A stretch of DNA of 30,787 bases from an uncultured Collinsella sp. (lineage in GTDB: Bacteria; Actinomycetota; Coriobacteriia; Coriobacteriales; Coriobacteriaceae): NCBI GenBank assembly GCA_958415625.1, contig CATYZI010000027.1, positions 1-30,787 of the forward strand, read 5' to 3'. Of the stretch, positions 21,780 through 30,479 are shown piece after piece (within the stretch, counting starts at the first letter, position 1; every line of letters begins with the position of its first letter). The notes under the pieces are model-generated. The model was not told the DNA's origin. It did not search any database and was given only the letters and a program-made list of their open reading frames with translations. The position numbers were made by a program, and so were the translations under genes.

Positions 21780-22958
21780 TTACTTGCCGTTGACGATGCG
21801 CTCGACGTCGGAAGCGATCATGAACTCCTCGTCCGTGGGGATAACGAAAATCTTAACCTTGGAATCCTTGGCAGACAGGCACCATGCGCCGTCACCACGC
21901 AGGGCGTTGCGGGCATGATCCATCTTGACGCCCATAAAGGCCAGGCGGTCGGCCACGCCGGCGCGGACGGCAGGAGCGTGCTCACCGATGCCGGCAGTGA
22001 AGACCAGGGTGTCCATACCGCACATGGAGGTGGCCATCTCGGCAGCCTTGGCGGCAATCTTGTAGACGAACATATCGAAGGCAAGCTGGGCCTCGGGGTC
22101 ACCGGCAGCGGCGAGCTCCTCGACGTTGCGGCAGTCGTTGGTCTTGCCGCCGGTCACAGCCAAAAGGCCGGACTTCTTGTTCATCATCTCGTCGACCTCG
22201 TCGAAGGTGTAGCCGCCCTCGCGCTGCAGGTAGCACACGGTAGCCGGGTCGATGGAGCCGCAGCGGGTGCCCATCATAACGCCGTCGAGCGGCGTCAAGC
22301 CCATGGTGGTGTCCATGCACTTGCCGTCCTCGATGGCGCACAGGGAAGCGCCGGAGCCGATATGGCACACGACGACCTTGCGGGCCTCGCCGTTGGTCAT
22401 CTCGGCGACCTTCTTGGAGATGTAACGGTAGCTGGTGCCGTGGGCGCCGTACTTACGGATGTGCAGCTTGTCGCAGACGTCCTTGGGCAGGGCGTAAGTC
22501 TTGGCGACCTCGGGCATGTTGAAGTGGAAAGCGGTGTCGTAAACCGTAACGTTGGGCAGGTCGGGATACTGCTCCAGGCAGTACTCGATAACGTTGGCCT
22601 CGGGGTTGTTGTGCAGCGGGGCGAGCGGAGCGACCTCGCGGATCTTGGCGAGGACATCCTCGTCGACGAGGGAGGAATCGCCAAAGTACCAACCACCCTG
22701 AACGATACGGTGGCCGATACCCTCAATCTTGACGCCGTTGGCCTCGAGGTCCTTCAGGACAACCTCGATGGCGACCTTGTGGTCGGGGAACTCGATGTTC
22801 TCGGTCACCTTCTTGGAGCCGTTGGCAGCATGGGTGAAAGTGCCGCCGGTAAAGCAGACGCGCTCGCAGGAGCCCTTTGCGGACACCTTGTGGGACTTGG
22901 TATCGATGACCTGATACTTAAGGGTCGAAGATCCTGCGTTGACGACCAGAACGTTCAT
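21780..22958 (-). CDS. Acetate kinase paralogue with altered motif residues
   Basis: A second 392-residue acyl-phosphate kinase, about 66 percent identical to its neighbour over the first 260 residues (counted by eye, no gaps). The core is kept: VNAGSSTLKYQ, GHRIVQGG with Arg84, YDTAFH with Asp141 and His145, HGTS with His173, His199, GTRCGSIDP with Arg232, IPTDEEF. Three places differ from the usual acetate kinase pattern: HGTSYRY has Tyr177 for His, CHIGSGAS has Ser202 for Asn, and GIGEHAP has His327 for Asn. Most catalytic residues remain, so it is probably active, perhaps with another short-chain acyl phosphate; that is inference. AGGGAG precedes ATG 22958, and terminators on both sides make it monocistronic. 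Confidence 0.93.
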   Translation of the reverse strand: MNVLVVNAGSSTLKYQVIDTKSHKVSAKGSCERVCFTGGTFTHAANGSKKVTENIEFPDHKVAIEVVLKDLEANGVKIEGIGHRIVQGGWYFGDSSLVDEDVLAKIREVAPLAPLHNNPEANVIEYCLEQYPDLPNVTVYDTAFHFNMPEVAKTYALPKDVCDKLHIRKYGAHGTSYRYISKKVAEMTNGEARKVVVCHIGSGASLCAIEDGKCMDTTMGLTPLDGVMMGTRCGSIDPATVCYLQREGGYTFDEVDEMMNKKSGLLAVTGGKTNDCRNVEELAAAGDPEAQLAFDMFVYKIAAKAAEMATSMCGMDTLVFTAGIGEHAPAVRAGVADRLAFMGVKMDHARNALRGDGAWCLSAKDSKVKIFVIPTDEEFMIASDVERIVNGK

Positions 22959-23011
22959 GTGTCTCCCTACTAACAGGCGGTGTGGCGCCGCCAGGTTACA
23001 TACGTTTCAAT

Positions 23012-23045
23012 AATAAACCCAAACGCCCTCGCGCTCGGGTTTATT
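23012..23045 (-). terminator. Hairpin terminator between the MFS gene and the kinase paralogue
   Basis: AATAAACCC (23012-23020) and GGGTTTATT (23037-23045) form a perfect 9-bp stem around a GC-rich loop. Leftward it continues into ATTGAAACG, so the T content lies in the stem itself. It lies 15 nt behind the MFS stop. Confidence 0.6.
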
Positions 23046-23060
23046 GCGTTGATATATAAG

Positions 23061-24239
23061 TTATCGGTGTCTAAATACCCATGTCCTTTGGCTTGTAAGA
23101 CGAAAGAGCGCGGGGATATACACCAAAGAAGAGATTCCGAGTGCGACAAGCAATATGACTCGAATGCCCGCGATGCTGCTCAACGCAGCATTGAACAGAT
23201 AGAAAAGGATGGCGCCCACCGCCACCATCTGGCTTTGAACCGAAATCAGTGAACAGCGCATCGAAGAATCGGCTGCTTTTTGAAAAATTGAGTATTTAAT
23301 TGGAGCAAATAACGAGTACGCAACCGTCTGCAGCACATAGAACACGGGCAGCAAATTAGCCGGAGTAAGGGGAATCAAAAACAAAGCTGTCAGGAAAAGG
23401 CGCACGATGCCGCAAATACGCGCAAAGCGGCCCTTGTCGACATGAGCAATCGCACAGGGCACAATAAGTCCCATGGAGGCCGAGGCAAGGAGCTGGACCG
23501 CAATGGTCACACCCGAAGCGACGGCATTCATTCCGCGACCCGCAAGCAGCAGTGATAAAAAGTCTTCCAGGGCGACAAAAGCAAATGCCTGAGAACAGTC
23601 CATGATGAACGCTGAACGAAGAATGCCATTACCCGCAATAGCGGCACCGATCATCTTCGGGCTAATCCCATGTTCAGGTGTCGTCGCAGTGCCCCCTCTT
23701 CGCATCTCAGGAATGCAGACAACGACAACCAACGTCAACACCATTGCGATGATATCTGCCGAAAGACCAATGAGATATGCACCGACGGACGAAATGAAAC
23801 CGCCCACGCAAGCGGAGATGGCATAAGAGGCATAGAAAACAAATCGCTCAACGACATTAAGTCTTACGAGCTGGTCCTGAGAGACGCTGTCAATGTAAAT
23901 CGCTTCGATGGATCCGCTCACACACGCAACGGCAAAACCCTTGAGAGCGAACGCACCGATTAAAAGCAGGGGAGAACGGACGAGAAGCAGGGCGGCGTAG
24001 TATCCAAGCATTCCCACGACGCCAACGAGACCGCTTGTCTTTCGTCCAAACCTATCAGCAATATAGCCAGTGGGAACTTCAAGGATGAACTTGCTCACTT
24101 GATATGCAATCATCATGCTGGAAATCGATACCATCGAAAGTCCGACGAACTCAAGGTAGACAGTTAGAAAATACAAGATGGTGCTGAAGTTCGACAGAAA
24201 AACGAACGTCATATAAAGCAAAACCGTACGGTTTTTCAT
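23061..24239 (-). CDS. Major facilitator superfamily transporter
   Basis: A 392-residue membrane carrier with about twelve hydrophobic helices. The loop between helices 2 and 3 reads EVPTGYIADRFGRKTSGLVG, the classic MFS signature (G-x-x-x-D-R-x-G-R-K/R). The overall pattern, short loops and a LysR gene next to it, resembles drug or small-metabolite exporters, but the substrate cannot be told. Start 24239 is preceded by GGAGGG six bases upstream; the ORF could be extended to 24263 through that site, which is unlikely. It lies 119 bp behind the LysR gene on the same strand, and the gap holds a TTGACG box that could give it a promoter under LysR control. Confidence 0.9.
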   Translation of the reverse strand: MKNRTVLLYMTFVFLSNFSTILYFLTVYLEFVGLSMVSISSMMIAYQVSKFILEVPTGYIADRFGRKTSGLVGVVGMLGYYAALLLVRSPLLLIGAFALKGFAVACVSGSIEAIYIDSVSQDQLVRLNVVERFVFYASYAISACVGGFISSVGAYLIGLSADIIAMVLTLVVVVCIPEMRRGGTATTPEHGISPKMIGAAIAGNGILRSAFIMDCSQAFAFVALEDFLSLLLAGRGMNAVASGVTIAVQLLASASMGLIVPCAIAHVDKGRFARICGIVRLFLTALFLIPLTPANLLPVFYVLQTVAYSLFAPIKYSIFQKAADSSMRCSLISVQSQMVAVGAILFYLFNAALSSIAGIRVILLVALGISSLVYIPALFRLTSQRTWVFRHR

Positions 24240-24358
24240 GCTCCGCCCTCCAAGAGTCAGCAATCTAAATCGGAATCTTGGAAAAGCATGAGGGCAAAGC
24301 TGTCAGCTATGTGTTACAAGGCGTCAATAATCACTTGATGCCTCGAAGCCAATTAATC

Positions 24359-25249
24359 TCACGAAGCAAGATGACGCAATAGGTGCAGAAAAACCGTCTG
24401 GTGTCGATCAGTCCAGGAATTTTGCCGATAGCAAAAGTAGATAGGCAAGGTTACATCACGCGAACCTTCAATGGAGCACTCACTCACTTCTGACCCATCC
24501 GATGCGAGAGAGGACCCAGACAAACTCAATATCAATCCCCCGGCTTGAAGAAACTCAGTCTGAGCCCTGCTTCCGTATTCAACATCACGGAAGCGAAAAT
24601 TGACGAGCTGGGCTTCGGGACATTGATTGATTGCATTGAGACAGGGTGACAAATTAATGGGAACAGCGAGCCTGCCGCCCAGTAACTCGCGAATGGTCAT
24701 GGCGCCCACAGATTGATGACCCGCTGGGCATGAAAGAACCTTGAGCTCCTTTTCACCCAAGTATTTCGAAGAAAGGACACTGTCCCTTGGTTCCTCAAAT
24801 GAGATGGCCGCATCCGAAATACCAAGCACAAGTGATTCAAAGCATGTAGCCGTTGGCTGATGCCACACATCAAGGTGAATCTGAGGATGCGAGCGTTCAA
24901 ACGAGTCATACCAGTTTTCGGCAAAAAGGCGCCCCCGCCCATGAAGGCAGGGGGCGTAAAGACGAAAGTGGCCATCGGGCGAAACGCCGTCGCTCCCCGA
25001 TTGAGCGTACTTTTTGAGATCGTCGACTTGTGCCAGGATCACGCGTGCACGACGCGCAAATTCTCTGCCCGCCGAAGACAAAACAGCCTCCCCCGCCGAT
25101 CGGTTGAGCAAAACAATCTGATACTCAGATTCCAACTTTTTGATTGCCGACGAAACAGCCTGCGGACTCACATGAACGGCGCGAGCTGCTTTGCGCACGC
25201 CGCCATAGTTCGCTACCGCTTGAAGGTATTCGAGTTGAGAAAGCTGCAT
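24359..25249 (-). CDS. LysR-family transcriptional regulator
   Basis: A 296-residue regulator. Residues 1-60 form the winged helix-turn-helix: LEYLQAVANYGGVRKAARAVHVSPQAVSSAIKKLESEYQIVLLNRS, the standard LysR layout. Residues about 90-296 are the substrate-binding domain, with HFRLYAPCLHGRGRLFAENW at its start. The inducer is unknown. GGAG precedes ATG 25249. The usual arrangement is divergent from the target; here the likely target, the MFS gene, is downstream on the same strand. No terminator was seen between it and the HIT gene upstream, so read-through from hinT is possible. Confidence 0.93.
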   Translation of the reverse strand: MQLSQLEYLQAVANYGGVRKAARAVHVSPQAVSSAIKKLESEYQIVLLNRSAGEAVLSSAGREFARRARVILAQVDDLKKYAQSGSDGVSPDGHFRLYAPCLHGRGRLFAENWYDSFERSHPQIHLDVWHQPTATCFESLVLGISDAAISFEEPRDSVLSSKYLGEKELKVLSCPAGHQSVGAMTIRELLGGRLAVPINLSPCLNAINQCPEAQLVNFRFRDVEYGSRAQTEFLQAGGLILSLSGSSLASDGSEVSECSIEGSRDVTLPIYFCYRQNSWTDRHQTVFLHLLRHLAS

Positions 25250-25290
25250 AGATTACTCCAAAGGCAGCCAAGTCGACGGGCTACGCGCCC

Positions 25291-25626
25291 TCAGATGAGG
25301 TTCTCGCCCAGGTTTTTGCCGCCGAGGACGTGCATATGGAAGTGCATGACGGTCTGGCCGGCGTTGACACCCTTGTTGGAAATGACGCGGAAACCGTCCT
25401 CCAGTCCCTTGGCCTTGGCGACCTCCTGGATGGCGTGAGCCATGGCGCCCATGGTCTCGGCAGGCACGTTGTCGGCGATGTCGCTGTAGTGCTTCTTGGG
25501 GATCACGAGCGTGTGGACCGGCGCCTGCGGGTTGAGGTCGTCGAAGGCGATGACCTGGTCGTCCTCATAGACAACGGTCGAGGGGATCTCGTGGTTGGCA
25601 ATTTTACAGAAGATGCAATCGCACAT
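25291..25626 (-). CDS. HIT family hydrolase (HinT-like)
   Basis: A small 111-residue nucleotide phosphoramidase of the histidine triad family, which hydrolyses AMP-lysine-type and related adducts. The triad HFHMHVLGG (His95, His97, His99) is complete. The N-terminus CDCIFCKIANHEIPSTVVYEDDQVIAFDDLNPQAPVH is typical of bacterial HinT, with cysteines 2, 4 and 7 that may bind zinc together with a His. AAGAAAGGAACC before ATG 25626 gives the ribosome-binding site. It follows xseB with a 49-nt gap and may share its transcript. Confidence 0.95.
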   Translation of the reverse strand: MCDCIFCKIANHEIPSTVVYEDDQVIAFDDLNPQAPVHTLVIPKKHYSDIADNVPAETMGAMAHAIQEVAKAKGLEDGFRVISNKGVNAGQTVMHFHMHVLGGKNLGENLI

Positions 25627-25675
25627 AGCTGGTTCCTTTCTTACAGACCAAGGTAATTATATTTGGTCGAGATGC

Positions 25676-25942
25676 TTAGAACGAAAGGTTATCATCGGTG
25701 TTGGCGGCCTCGCCGTCGGCGAGCACGTCGTTGCCGTCGACGTCCTTAAGGAGCACCGAGACCTTCTGCTCGGCATCGGACAGGCGGGTGCGCAGGCTTT
25801 TGAGGAGCTCGACGCCGCGGGTGTAGCTCTCGAGCGACTCCTCGAGCTCCATATCGCCCGACTCCAGGCTGCGGATGATGAGCTCCAGCTCCTGCGAGGC
25901 CTGCTTGTACGTAAGCTGCTCTACCGGGGTCTTCTCTGCCAT
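25676..25942 (-). CDS. xseB: Exodeoxyribonuclease VII small subunit
   Basis: An 88-residue, mostly alpha-helical subunit that binds several copies to the large subunit and makes exonuclease VII, which degrades single-stranded DNA to oligonucleotides. TYKQASQELELIIRSLESGDMELEESLESYTRGVELLKSLRTRLSDAEQKV is the full family signature (residues 11-61). The C-terminal tail is acidic and variable. AGGAAAGGAAAC lies before ATG 25942. It follows xseA with 42 nt between, the usual order. Confidence 0.96.
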   Translation of the reverse strand: MAEKTPVEQLTYKQASQELELIIRSLESGDMELEESLESYTRGVELLKSLRTRLSDAEQKVSVLLKDVDGNDVLADGEAANTDDNLSF

Positions 25943-25984
25943 ATCTGTTTCCTTTCCTAAGGGTCTATCACTGCGAAACGCGGT

Positions 25985-27436
25985 CTACTCGACCGTATCG
26001 ACCGTTGCTGCCACGTTGCCGTCTGCCATGCGCACGCGAATGGCGTCGCCAGGCTTAAAGGTCTTGGCACTCGTAGCCACACCATCATCGCTGTACGCGA
26101 TGGAATAGCCGCGAGCAAGCACTTTGAGCGGCGACAGGGCATCGAGCGACGCTGCCGCACGGCTCAGGTCGGACGCTGGCCTGCTGAGCATCGTGCGCCC
26201 TTGATGCTCTAGGCGGGAACTCGCAAGCGTGAGCGCATGGCGCTTACCATCGAGCCCCGAGGTGCTTGTAATCAGACGCTCGGGCAAGCGCTCAAAGTTG
26301 GAGCGGAATGTCCCGACCGAGCGTACTATGGCGCCCGACAGGCGATCGGCAGTCAGCGCAAGCTCCGATTCGCGACGCTCGACCATAAATGTGGGGTCGT
26401 TGAGGCACGGGCGACACGCAGCGGCATCGAGCGCATCACCCAAGCGAGCCGTATAGGTATCCCAGGCACGGCGACCGCGCTGATCGAGCATCTCCAGGTC
26501 GACCTGGGCCGACCCAATCATCGATGCCATCGCGGCACCCAGACGCTGATGGCGCGCCTCGAGCACATCGGCCAACTCCGTCATAGCCGGCGCCACCGAT
26601 TCTGCCGCCGCCGTGGGCGTGGAGGCGCGTCGGTCGCTCACCATGTCGCAAATCGAGGTATCGGGCTCATGGCCAATGCCGGTCACCACGGGCACAGGAC
26701 AAGCCGCCACCGCGCGGGCAAGCTCCTCGTCATTAAAGGTCATGAGGTCCTCAAAGGAACCGCCGCCGCGCACCAGCAAAATACAGTCGGGCGCCGGCGT
26801 AATGGAAGCGGCGCGGCGCAAGCCCTCAATGAGCTCGGCCGGCGCACCCTCGCCTTGAACCTTGGCGCCCACGCAAACGAGCTCGACGAGCGGGTTGCGA
26901 CGACGCAACGTGCGCTTGACGTCGTCGATTACGGCACCCGAAAGCGAGGTGACGACCGCCACGCAGGAGCAGAACACCGGGATGCGGCGCTTGCGCGCTT
27001 CGTCCATCAGGCCCTCGCGGCGTAGCTTTTCGGCCAGTTGCGCCACTTGTTGACGCAGCAGGCCCTCCCCCGCCAACGAAAACGAGCGGGCAACAAAGCT
27101 CATGCGGCCCGTGGCCTTATAGAGATTGAAGCTGCCCTTAAAGCTCACCTGCATGCCGTCGCGCAAATCGAAGGTGCGCTTGAGATAGGCGCCCTTCCAG
27201 ATGATGCAGTCGACGGCGGCCGAGTCGTCTTTAATCTGGAAGTAGCAGTGGCCGCTTCGGGCGTTGGGACCACGGAAACCCGTGACCTCGCCCAGGACAC
27301 TCAGCTGCGGAATGGCATCGAGCGCACCGGCGGCGATCTCTACCGCCTGGCTCACGCTGAGCTCCTTACGCTCCTGCTCGTCCGAACCGTCGAACTCGGC
27401 GGAAACGGCATTGCCGGTTAGATTCCAGCCTGCCAC
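25985..27436 (-). CDS. xseA: Exodeoxyribonuclease VII large subunit
   Basis: The catalytic subunit, 483 residues. An OB-fold DNA-binding domain lies at the N-terminus (LSVLGEVTGF, GHCYFQIKDDSAAVDCIIWKG). The catalytic domain has VVTSLSGAVIDDVKRTLRRRNP, LLVRGGGSFEDLMTFNDEELARAVAACPVPVVTGIGHEPDTSICDMVSDRRASTPTAAAE, the hallmark of XseA. A coiled-coil part and a C-terminal segment VLARGYSIAYSD follow. The GTG at 27436 is chosen over the ATGs at 27463 and 27454, because AAAGGAGG lies just four bases before it, inside the longer frame. GTG use here may limit the subunit ratio; this is inference. Confidence 0.95.
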   Translation of the reverse strand: MAGWNLTGNAVSAEFDGSDEQERKELSVSQAVEIAAGALDAIPQLSVLGEVTGFRGPNARSGHCYFQIKDDSAAVDCIIWKGAYLKRTFDLRDGMQVSFKGSFNLYKATGRMSFVARSFSLAGEGLLRQQVAQLAEKLRREGLMDEARKRRIPVFCSCVAVVTSLSGAVIDDVKRTLRRRNPLVELVCVGAKVQGEGAPAELIEGLRRAASITPAPDCILLVRGGGSFEDLMTFNDEELARAVAACPVPVVTGIGHEPDTSICDMVSDRRASTPTAAAESVAPAMTELADVLEARHQRLGAAMASMIGSAQVDLEMLDQRGRRAWDTYTARLGDALDAAACRPCLNDPTFMVERRESELALTADRLSGAIVRSVGTFRSNFERLPERLITSTSGLDGKRHALTLASSRLEHQGRTMLSRPASDLSRAAASLDALSPLKVLARGYSIAYSDDGVATSAKTFKPGDAIRVRMADGNVAATVDTVE

Positions 27437-27505
27437 GCAGCCTCCTTTCGTCATCGTGCACAAGGGCTCCGGCCCTGCGCAAATTCAAGTCCAACACATA
27501 GTACA

Positions 27506-27535
27506 GCGCCGCGAGGACACGAATCCCCGCGGCGC
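27506..27535 (-). terminator. GC-rich hairpin behind the zinc peptidase gene
   Basis: GCGCCGCG (27506-27513) and CGCGGCGC (27528-27535) form a strong 8-bp stem. It lies 16 nt behind the stop, but no T-run follows leftward (TGTACTATG), so termination is uncertain. Confidence 0.4.
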
Positions 27536-27551
27536 CTGCCTGTCCCATTTG

Positions 27552-28256
27552 TTATCGGTTGGAGTTTCTGTTGTAGCGAGCCATAAGATAGAGCAGCTGA
27601 ATAATCGAGGTGAGCGCAGCGGCAACATAGGTAAGCGCGGCGGCCGTCAGCACCTTCTTGGCACCGTTGACCTGCTTGGAACTCATGCCCGACTGCTCGA
27701 TATACGCCACGGCGCGGCGGCTGGCGTCAATCTCGACCGGCAGCGTAACGAGCTGGAACAGCACGCTAAACGAGAAGAAGATCAGCGCGAGGGTCGTGAG
27801 TCCCGCGATGTTCATAAACAGGCCCAAGAGCAACACGATGGTCCAGGTGTTCTGGGTAAAGTTGACGACCGGCACGAGGGCGGTACGTACCTTCATCATG
27901 GCATAGCCGCTTTGACGCTGCGTGGCATGGCCTGCCTCGTGACAAGCGACAGCAACGCTTGCGACCGAGCCGCCCGAACGGTTGGAATCCGACAGATACA
28001 GGTTGTTGTCCTGCGGGTTGTAATGGTCAGTGAGCTCACCGGCGACACCCTTGATACCCACGGCATTGCAGCCGTTGGCGTCGAGCATGCGGCGAGCGAC
28101 CCTGGCGCCCGTGTCGCCGTCCGAGCGAACCTTGGACCACGTCTTGTACGTCGAATTGATATAGCTCTGCGCGGCAAGGCCAAGCACCGTGCAGACAAGC
28201 ACAACCAGCAGGTACAGCGGGTCGATACCAAAGCCGTATCCATAGTAATAGGGCAT
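27552..28256 (-). CDS. Membrane zinc metallopeptidase (YugP-like)
   Basis: A 234-residue member of the neutral zinc metallopeptidase family PF04298. The HEAGH zinc-binding motif lies at residues 106-110 (CHEAGHATQRQSGYAMMKVR). One hydrophobic segment precedes it (residues 14-32) and two or three follow (about 125-165 and 200-225), so the active site probably faces the cytoplasm near the membrane. A family Asp in EIDASRRA, about 70 residues later, may be a third ligand. GGAGG lies seven bases before ATG 28256. No partner gene is obvious; the role is unknown in the family. Confidence 0.9.
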   Translation of the reverse strand: MPYYYGYGFGIDPLYLLVVLVCTVLGLAAQSYINSTYKTWSKVRSDGDTGARVARRMLDANGCNAVGIKGVAGELTDHYNPQDNNLYLSDSNRSGGSVASVAVACHEAGHATQRQSGYAMMKVRTALVPVVNFTQNTWTIVLLLGLFMNIAGLTTLALIFFSFSVLFQLVTLPVEIDASRRAVAYIEQSGMSSKQVNGAKKVLTAAALTYVAAALTSIIQLLYLMARYNRNSNR

Positions 28257-28320
28257 GCGAATTCCTCCGAATCGAGTTACACGTTGGAGGCATTCTACCC
28301 ACTCAAGCGGCTAGGCTTCC

Positions 28321-29454
28321 TTACAGGAGCTCGATTTTGCCGTCCTTCACGGTGAGTCCCATATTGCCGGAAAGCAGATCGTCCAGGCGCGAACCCACAA
28401 GCTCAAAACGCCAGCCTTCGCGCAGGGGGCTTTGCTCAGGATGCTCGATGTAATCGGCCAGGTCATCGCGCGAGGCAATAACCGAGGTCGCCACGCCCGA
28501 TCGTTCGGCAACCAGGCGAATAAGCGCATACATGAGGTCCGTCACGCTCTCCAGCTCCGGCGAGATCTGGTGATGCCCACGCACCATGAGCGGCAGACGA
28601 TCGTGCGGGCAGCTTGCGCCACGCTTGATGGCCATGAGCGCACCGTCCACGTCGCGCTCCCCCAACTGGTCGGTACCGCGAATGCTACGGAACTCCTCAA
28701 CGCGCACAGGATTGCGCTTAACGAGCGCAAGCAGCGTGTCGTCGGACATGACCCACTTGCGCGGGATGTTACGGCGCTCGGCGCGGTCCTCGCGCCAGGC
28801 GGCGAGCTCGCGCGCGATGCCCAACTGGTGACGGCTGCACGAATTGATGCGTTTGACCTTACGGAACGCCTCGTGGCGATCGGCGCGATAGTGCGACTCG
28901 TCAGCCAGCGGGCGCAGCTCGTCGAGCACCCAGTCCACACGGCCCAGCTCGCGCAGGCGGCTCATCATCTCGGTATAGGCGACGATCAGGTACTTGACGT
29001 CATCGATCGCATACTCAATCTGCTTATCGGTCAGCGGGCGACGCGACCAGTCGGTCAGCGACTCAGTCTTGGGCAATGAGACGCCGCAAAACGTCTGCAC
29101 GAGCGCGCCGTAGGAAATCTGCTGACGTTCGCCCAAAAAGGCGGCGGCCACCTGCGTGTCAAAAATCGGACGCGGCAACACGCCTACGGTATGAAGCATA
29201 ACTTCCATGTCCTGCGAGCAAGCATGGAACACCTTGGTCACGCTCTCGTCAGCCATAAGCTCGGCCAGCGGCGACAGGTCGTCGATCACCAGAGGGTCGA
29301 CCGCGACGCTCTCGGCAGGGGTGGCAATCTGAACCAAACACAGGCGCGGATGGAACGTGCGCTCGCGCAAAAACTCGGTATCGACGGCAATCGCGTCAAA
29401 CTCACGGGCGCGCTGGCAAAAGTCGAGTAGAGCCTGATGTGTGGAAATGTACAT
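28321..29454 (-). CDS. rnd: Ribonuclease D
   Basis: A 3'-5' exoribonuclease for tRNA and other stable-RNA 3' ends, of the DEDDy class. The exonuclease part has AIAVDTEFLRERTFHPRLCLVQIAT (first Asp and Glu), VFHACSQDMEVML (second Asp), and DKQIEYAIDDVKYLIVAY (Tyr and last Asp). A FDTQVAAAFLGERQQISYGALV segment lies between. A HRDC domain follows (about residues 200-285: REDRAERRNIPRKWVMSDDTLLALVKRNP). With 377 residues it has the usual length. Start 29454 begins the conserved MYISTHQALLDFC; an upstream GTG at 29490 is possible and neither has a strong ribosome-binding site. Divergent from the lipid kinase gene with a 98-bp gap. Confidence 0.93.
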   Translation of the reverse strand: MYISTHQALLDFCQRAREFDAIAVDTEFLRERTFHPRLCLVQIATPAESVAVDPLVIDDLSPLAELMADESVTKVFHACSQDMEVMLHTVGVLPRPIFDTQVAAAFLGERQQISYGALVQTFCGVSLPKTESLTDWSRRPLTDKQIEYAIDDVKYLIVAYTEMMSRLRELGRVDWVLDELRPLADESHYRADRHEAFRKVKRINSCSRHQLGIARELAAWREDRAERRNIPRKWVMSDDTLLALVKRNPVRVEEFRSIRGTDQLGERDVDGALMAIKRGASCPHDRLPLMVRGHHQISPELESVTDLMYALIRLVAERSGVATSVIASRDDLADYIEHPEQSPLREGWRFELVGSRLDDLLSGNMGLTVKDGKIELL

Positions 29455-29552
29455 ATCAACCCATCGAATAAGGTTAGGCCCGAAAAACACGGGTAGGATA
29501 ACGGCATTGTCTTACAACTATACTCGGTTAGTCACAGAACGGGAACGTAAGT

Positions 29553-30470
29553 ATGCGCTGCCTTATCATCCACAACCCGGCATCGGGCCCCAGCTCAGAT
29601 GAAATCTACGCATTCACGCACGCCCTCGCGCAGGGCGGCGACGAGGTCGTGATGCGTTTTATCGGCGACGGCATGGAACCCGAGGACGCCGTGGCAGACG
29701 TGCGCGAGTTTGATCGCGTGGTGATTTCGGGCGGCGACGGCACCGTCTCCAACGTTCTCGACCAGATGCGCGGATGCGGCGTCCCCACGCTCGTCTTCCC
29801 CTCCGGCACGGCCTGCCTGTTCTTCAACAACATCGGCAATGCCCCTGAGGCGGCGGCGCTCGCCAAGGCTTGCCGCGCCGGTCGCACGGTCAAAGTGGAC
29901 ATGGGCGAGCTCTTTTGGCTCGACGAGAACGGCAGAGAGAAGCGCCACGGCTTCATCATCATCGCCGGCTCGGGCTTCGACGCCGAGATCATGATGAAGG
30001 CCGCTCCCACCAAAAACGACATCGGCGAGATCGCCTACTTCCTCTCCGCTCTCGCCACGCCCAATCCCACGGTGGCGCACTTTACCATTGAGCACGACGG
30101 CATTGTCGAGGAGCTCGACGGCATCTGCTGCATGGCAGGCAATACCTCGGTCATCCAAAACGACATCAACCTGTTCCCCAGCTGCCGCATGAACGACGGC
30201 ATGGTCGACATCGCGGTCATCGAGCCCGTAAAAACCGTCCAGCTCCTGCCCACCGTGATCACCGCCGCACTCGACCCCGCCGGCAAGGTACTCGGGCGCC
30301 CGCAGTTCAAGATCATCCAGACCAAGGAAGCCAAGATCACCTGCACGCCATCGCTGGGCATGCAGTTCGATGGCGAGATTATCTCCAGCAATTCGGGCGT
30401 CTTTGGTGCCCGCGCGCTTCCGCAATGCCTCGACCTCATCGTCGACGAATTCTCCCCGCTCGGAAAATAG
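29553..30470 (+). CDS. Diacylglycerol-kinase-family lipid kinase
   Basis: A YegS/DgkB-like kinase that would phosphorylate a diacylglycerol or related lipid. The start LIIHNPASGPSSDEI holds the N-P-x-S-G motif and VVISGGDGTVSNVLDQM the nucleotide-binding GGDGT (from about residue 60). The usual G-T-x-N-D motif reads SGTACLFFNN here, without the Asn-Asp pair, a deviation from the standard DAG kinase pattern. The C-terminal MQFDGE segment resembles the family's D-G-E motif. At 305 residues it is of normal length. GGGAACG lies some way before ATG 29553. Overlapping translation with the peptide gene behind it suggests linked expression. Confidence 0.9.
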   Translation: MRCLIIHNPASGPSSDEIYAFTHALAQGGDEVVMRFIGDGMEPEDAVADVREFDRVVISGGDGTVSNVLDQMRGCGVPTLVFPSGTACLFFNNIGNAPEAAALAKACRAGRTVKVDMGELFWLDENGREKRHGFIIIAGSGFDAEIMMKAAPTKNDIGEIAYFLSALATPNPTVAHFTIEHDGIVEELDGICCMAGNTSVIQNDINLFPSCRMNDGMVDIAVIEPVKTVQLLPTVITAALDPAGKVLGRPQFKIIQTKEAKITCTPSLGMQFDGEIISSNSGVFGARALPQCLDLIVDEFSPLGK

Positions 30471-30479
30471 GAGGACCCC

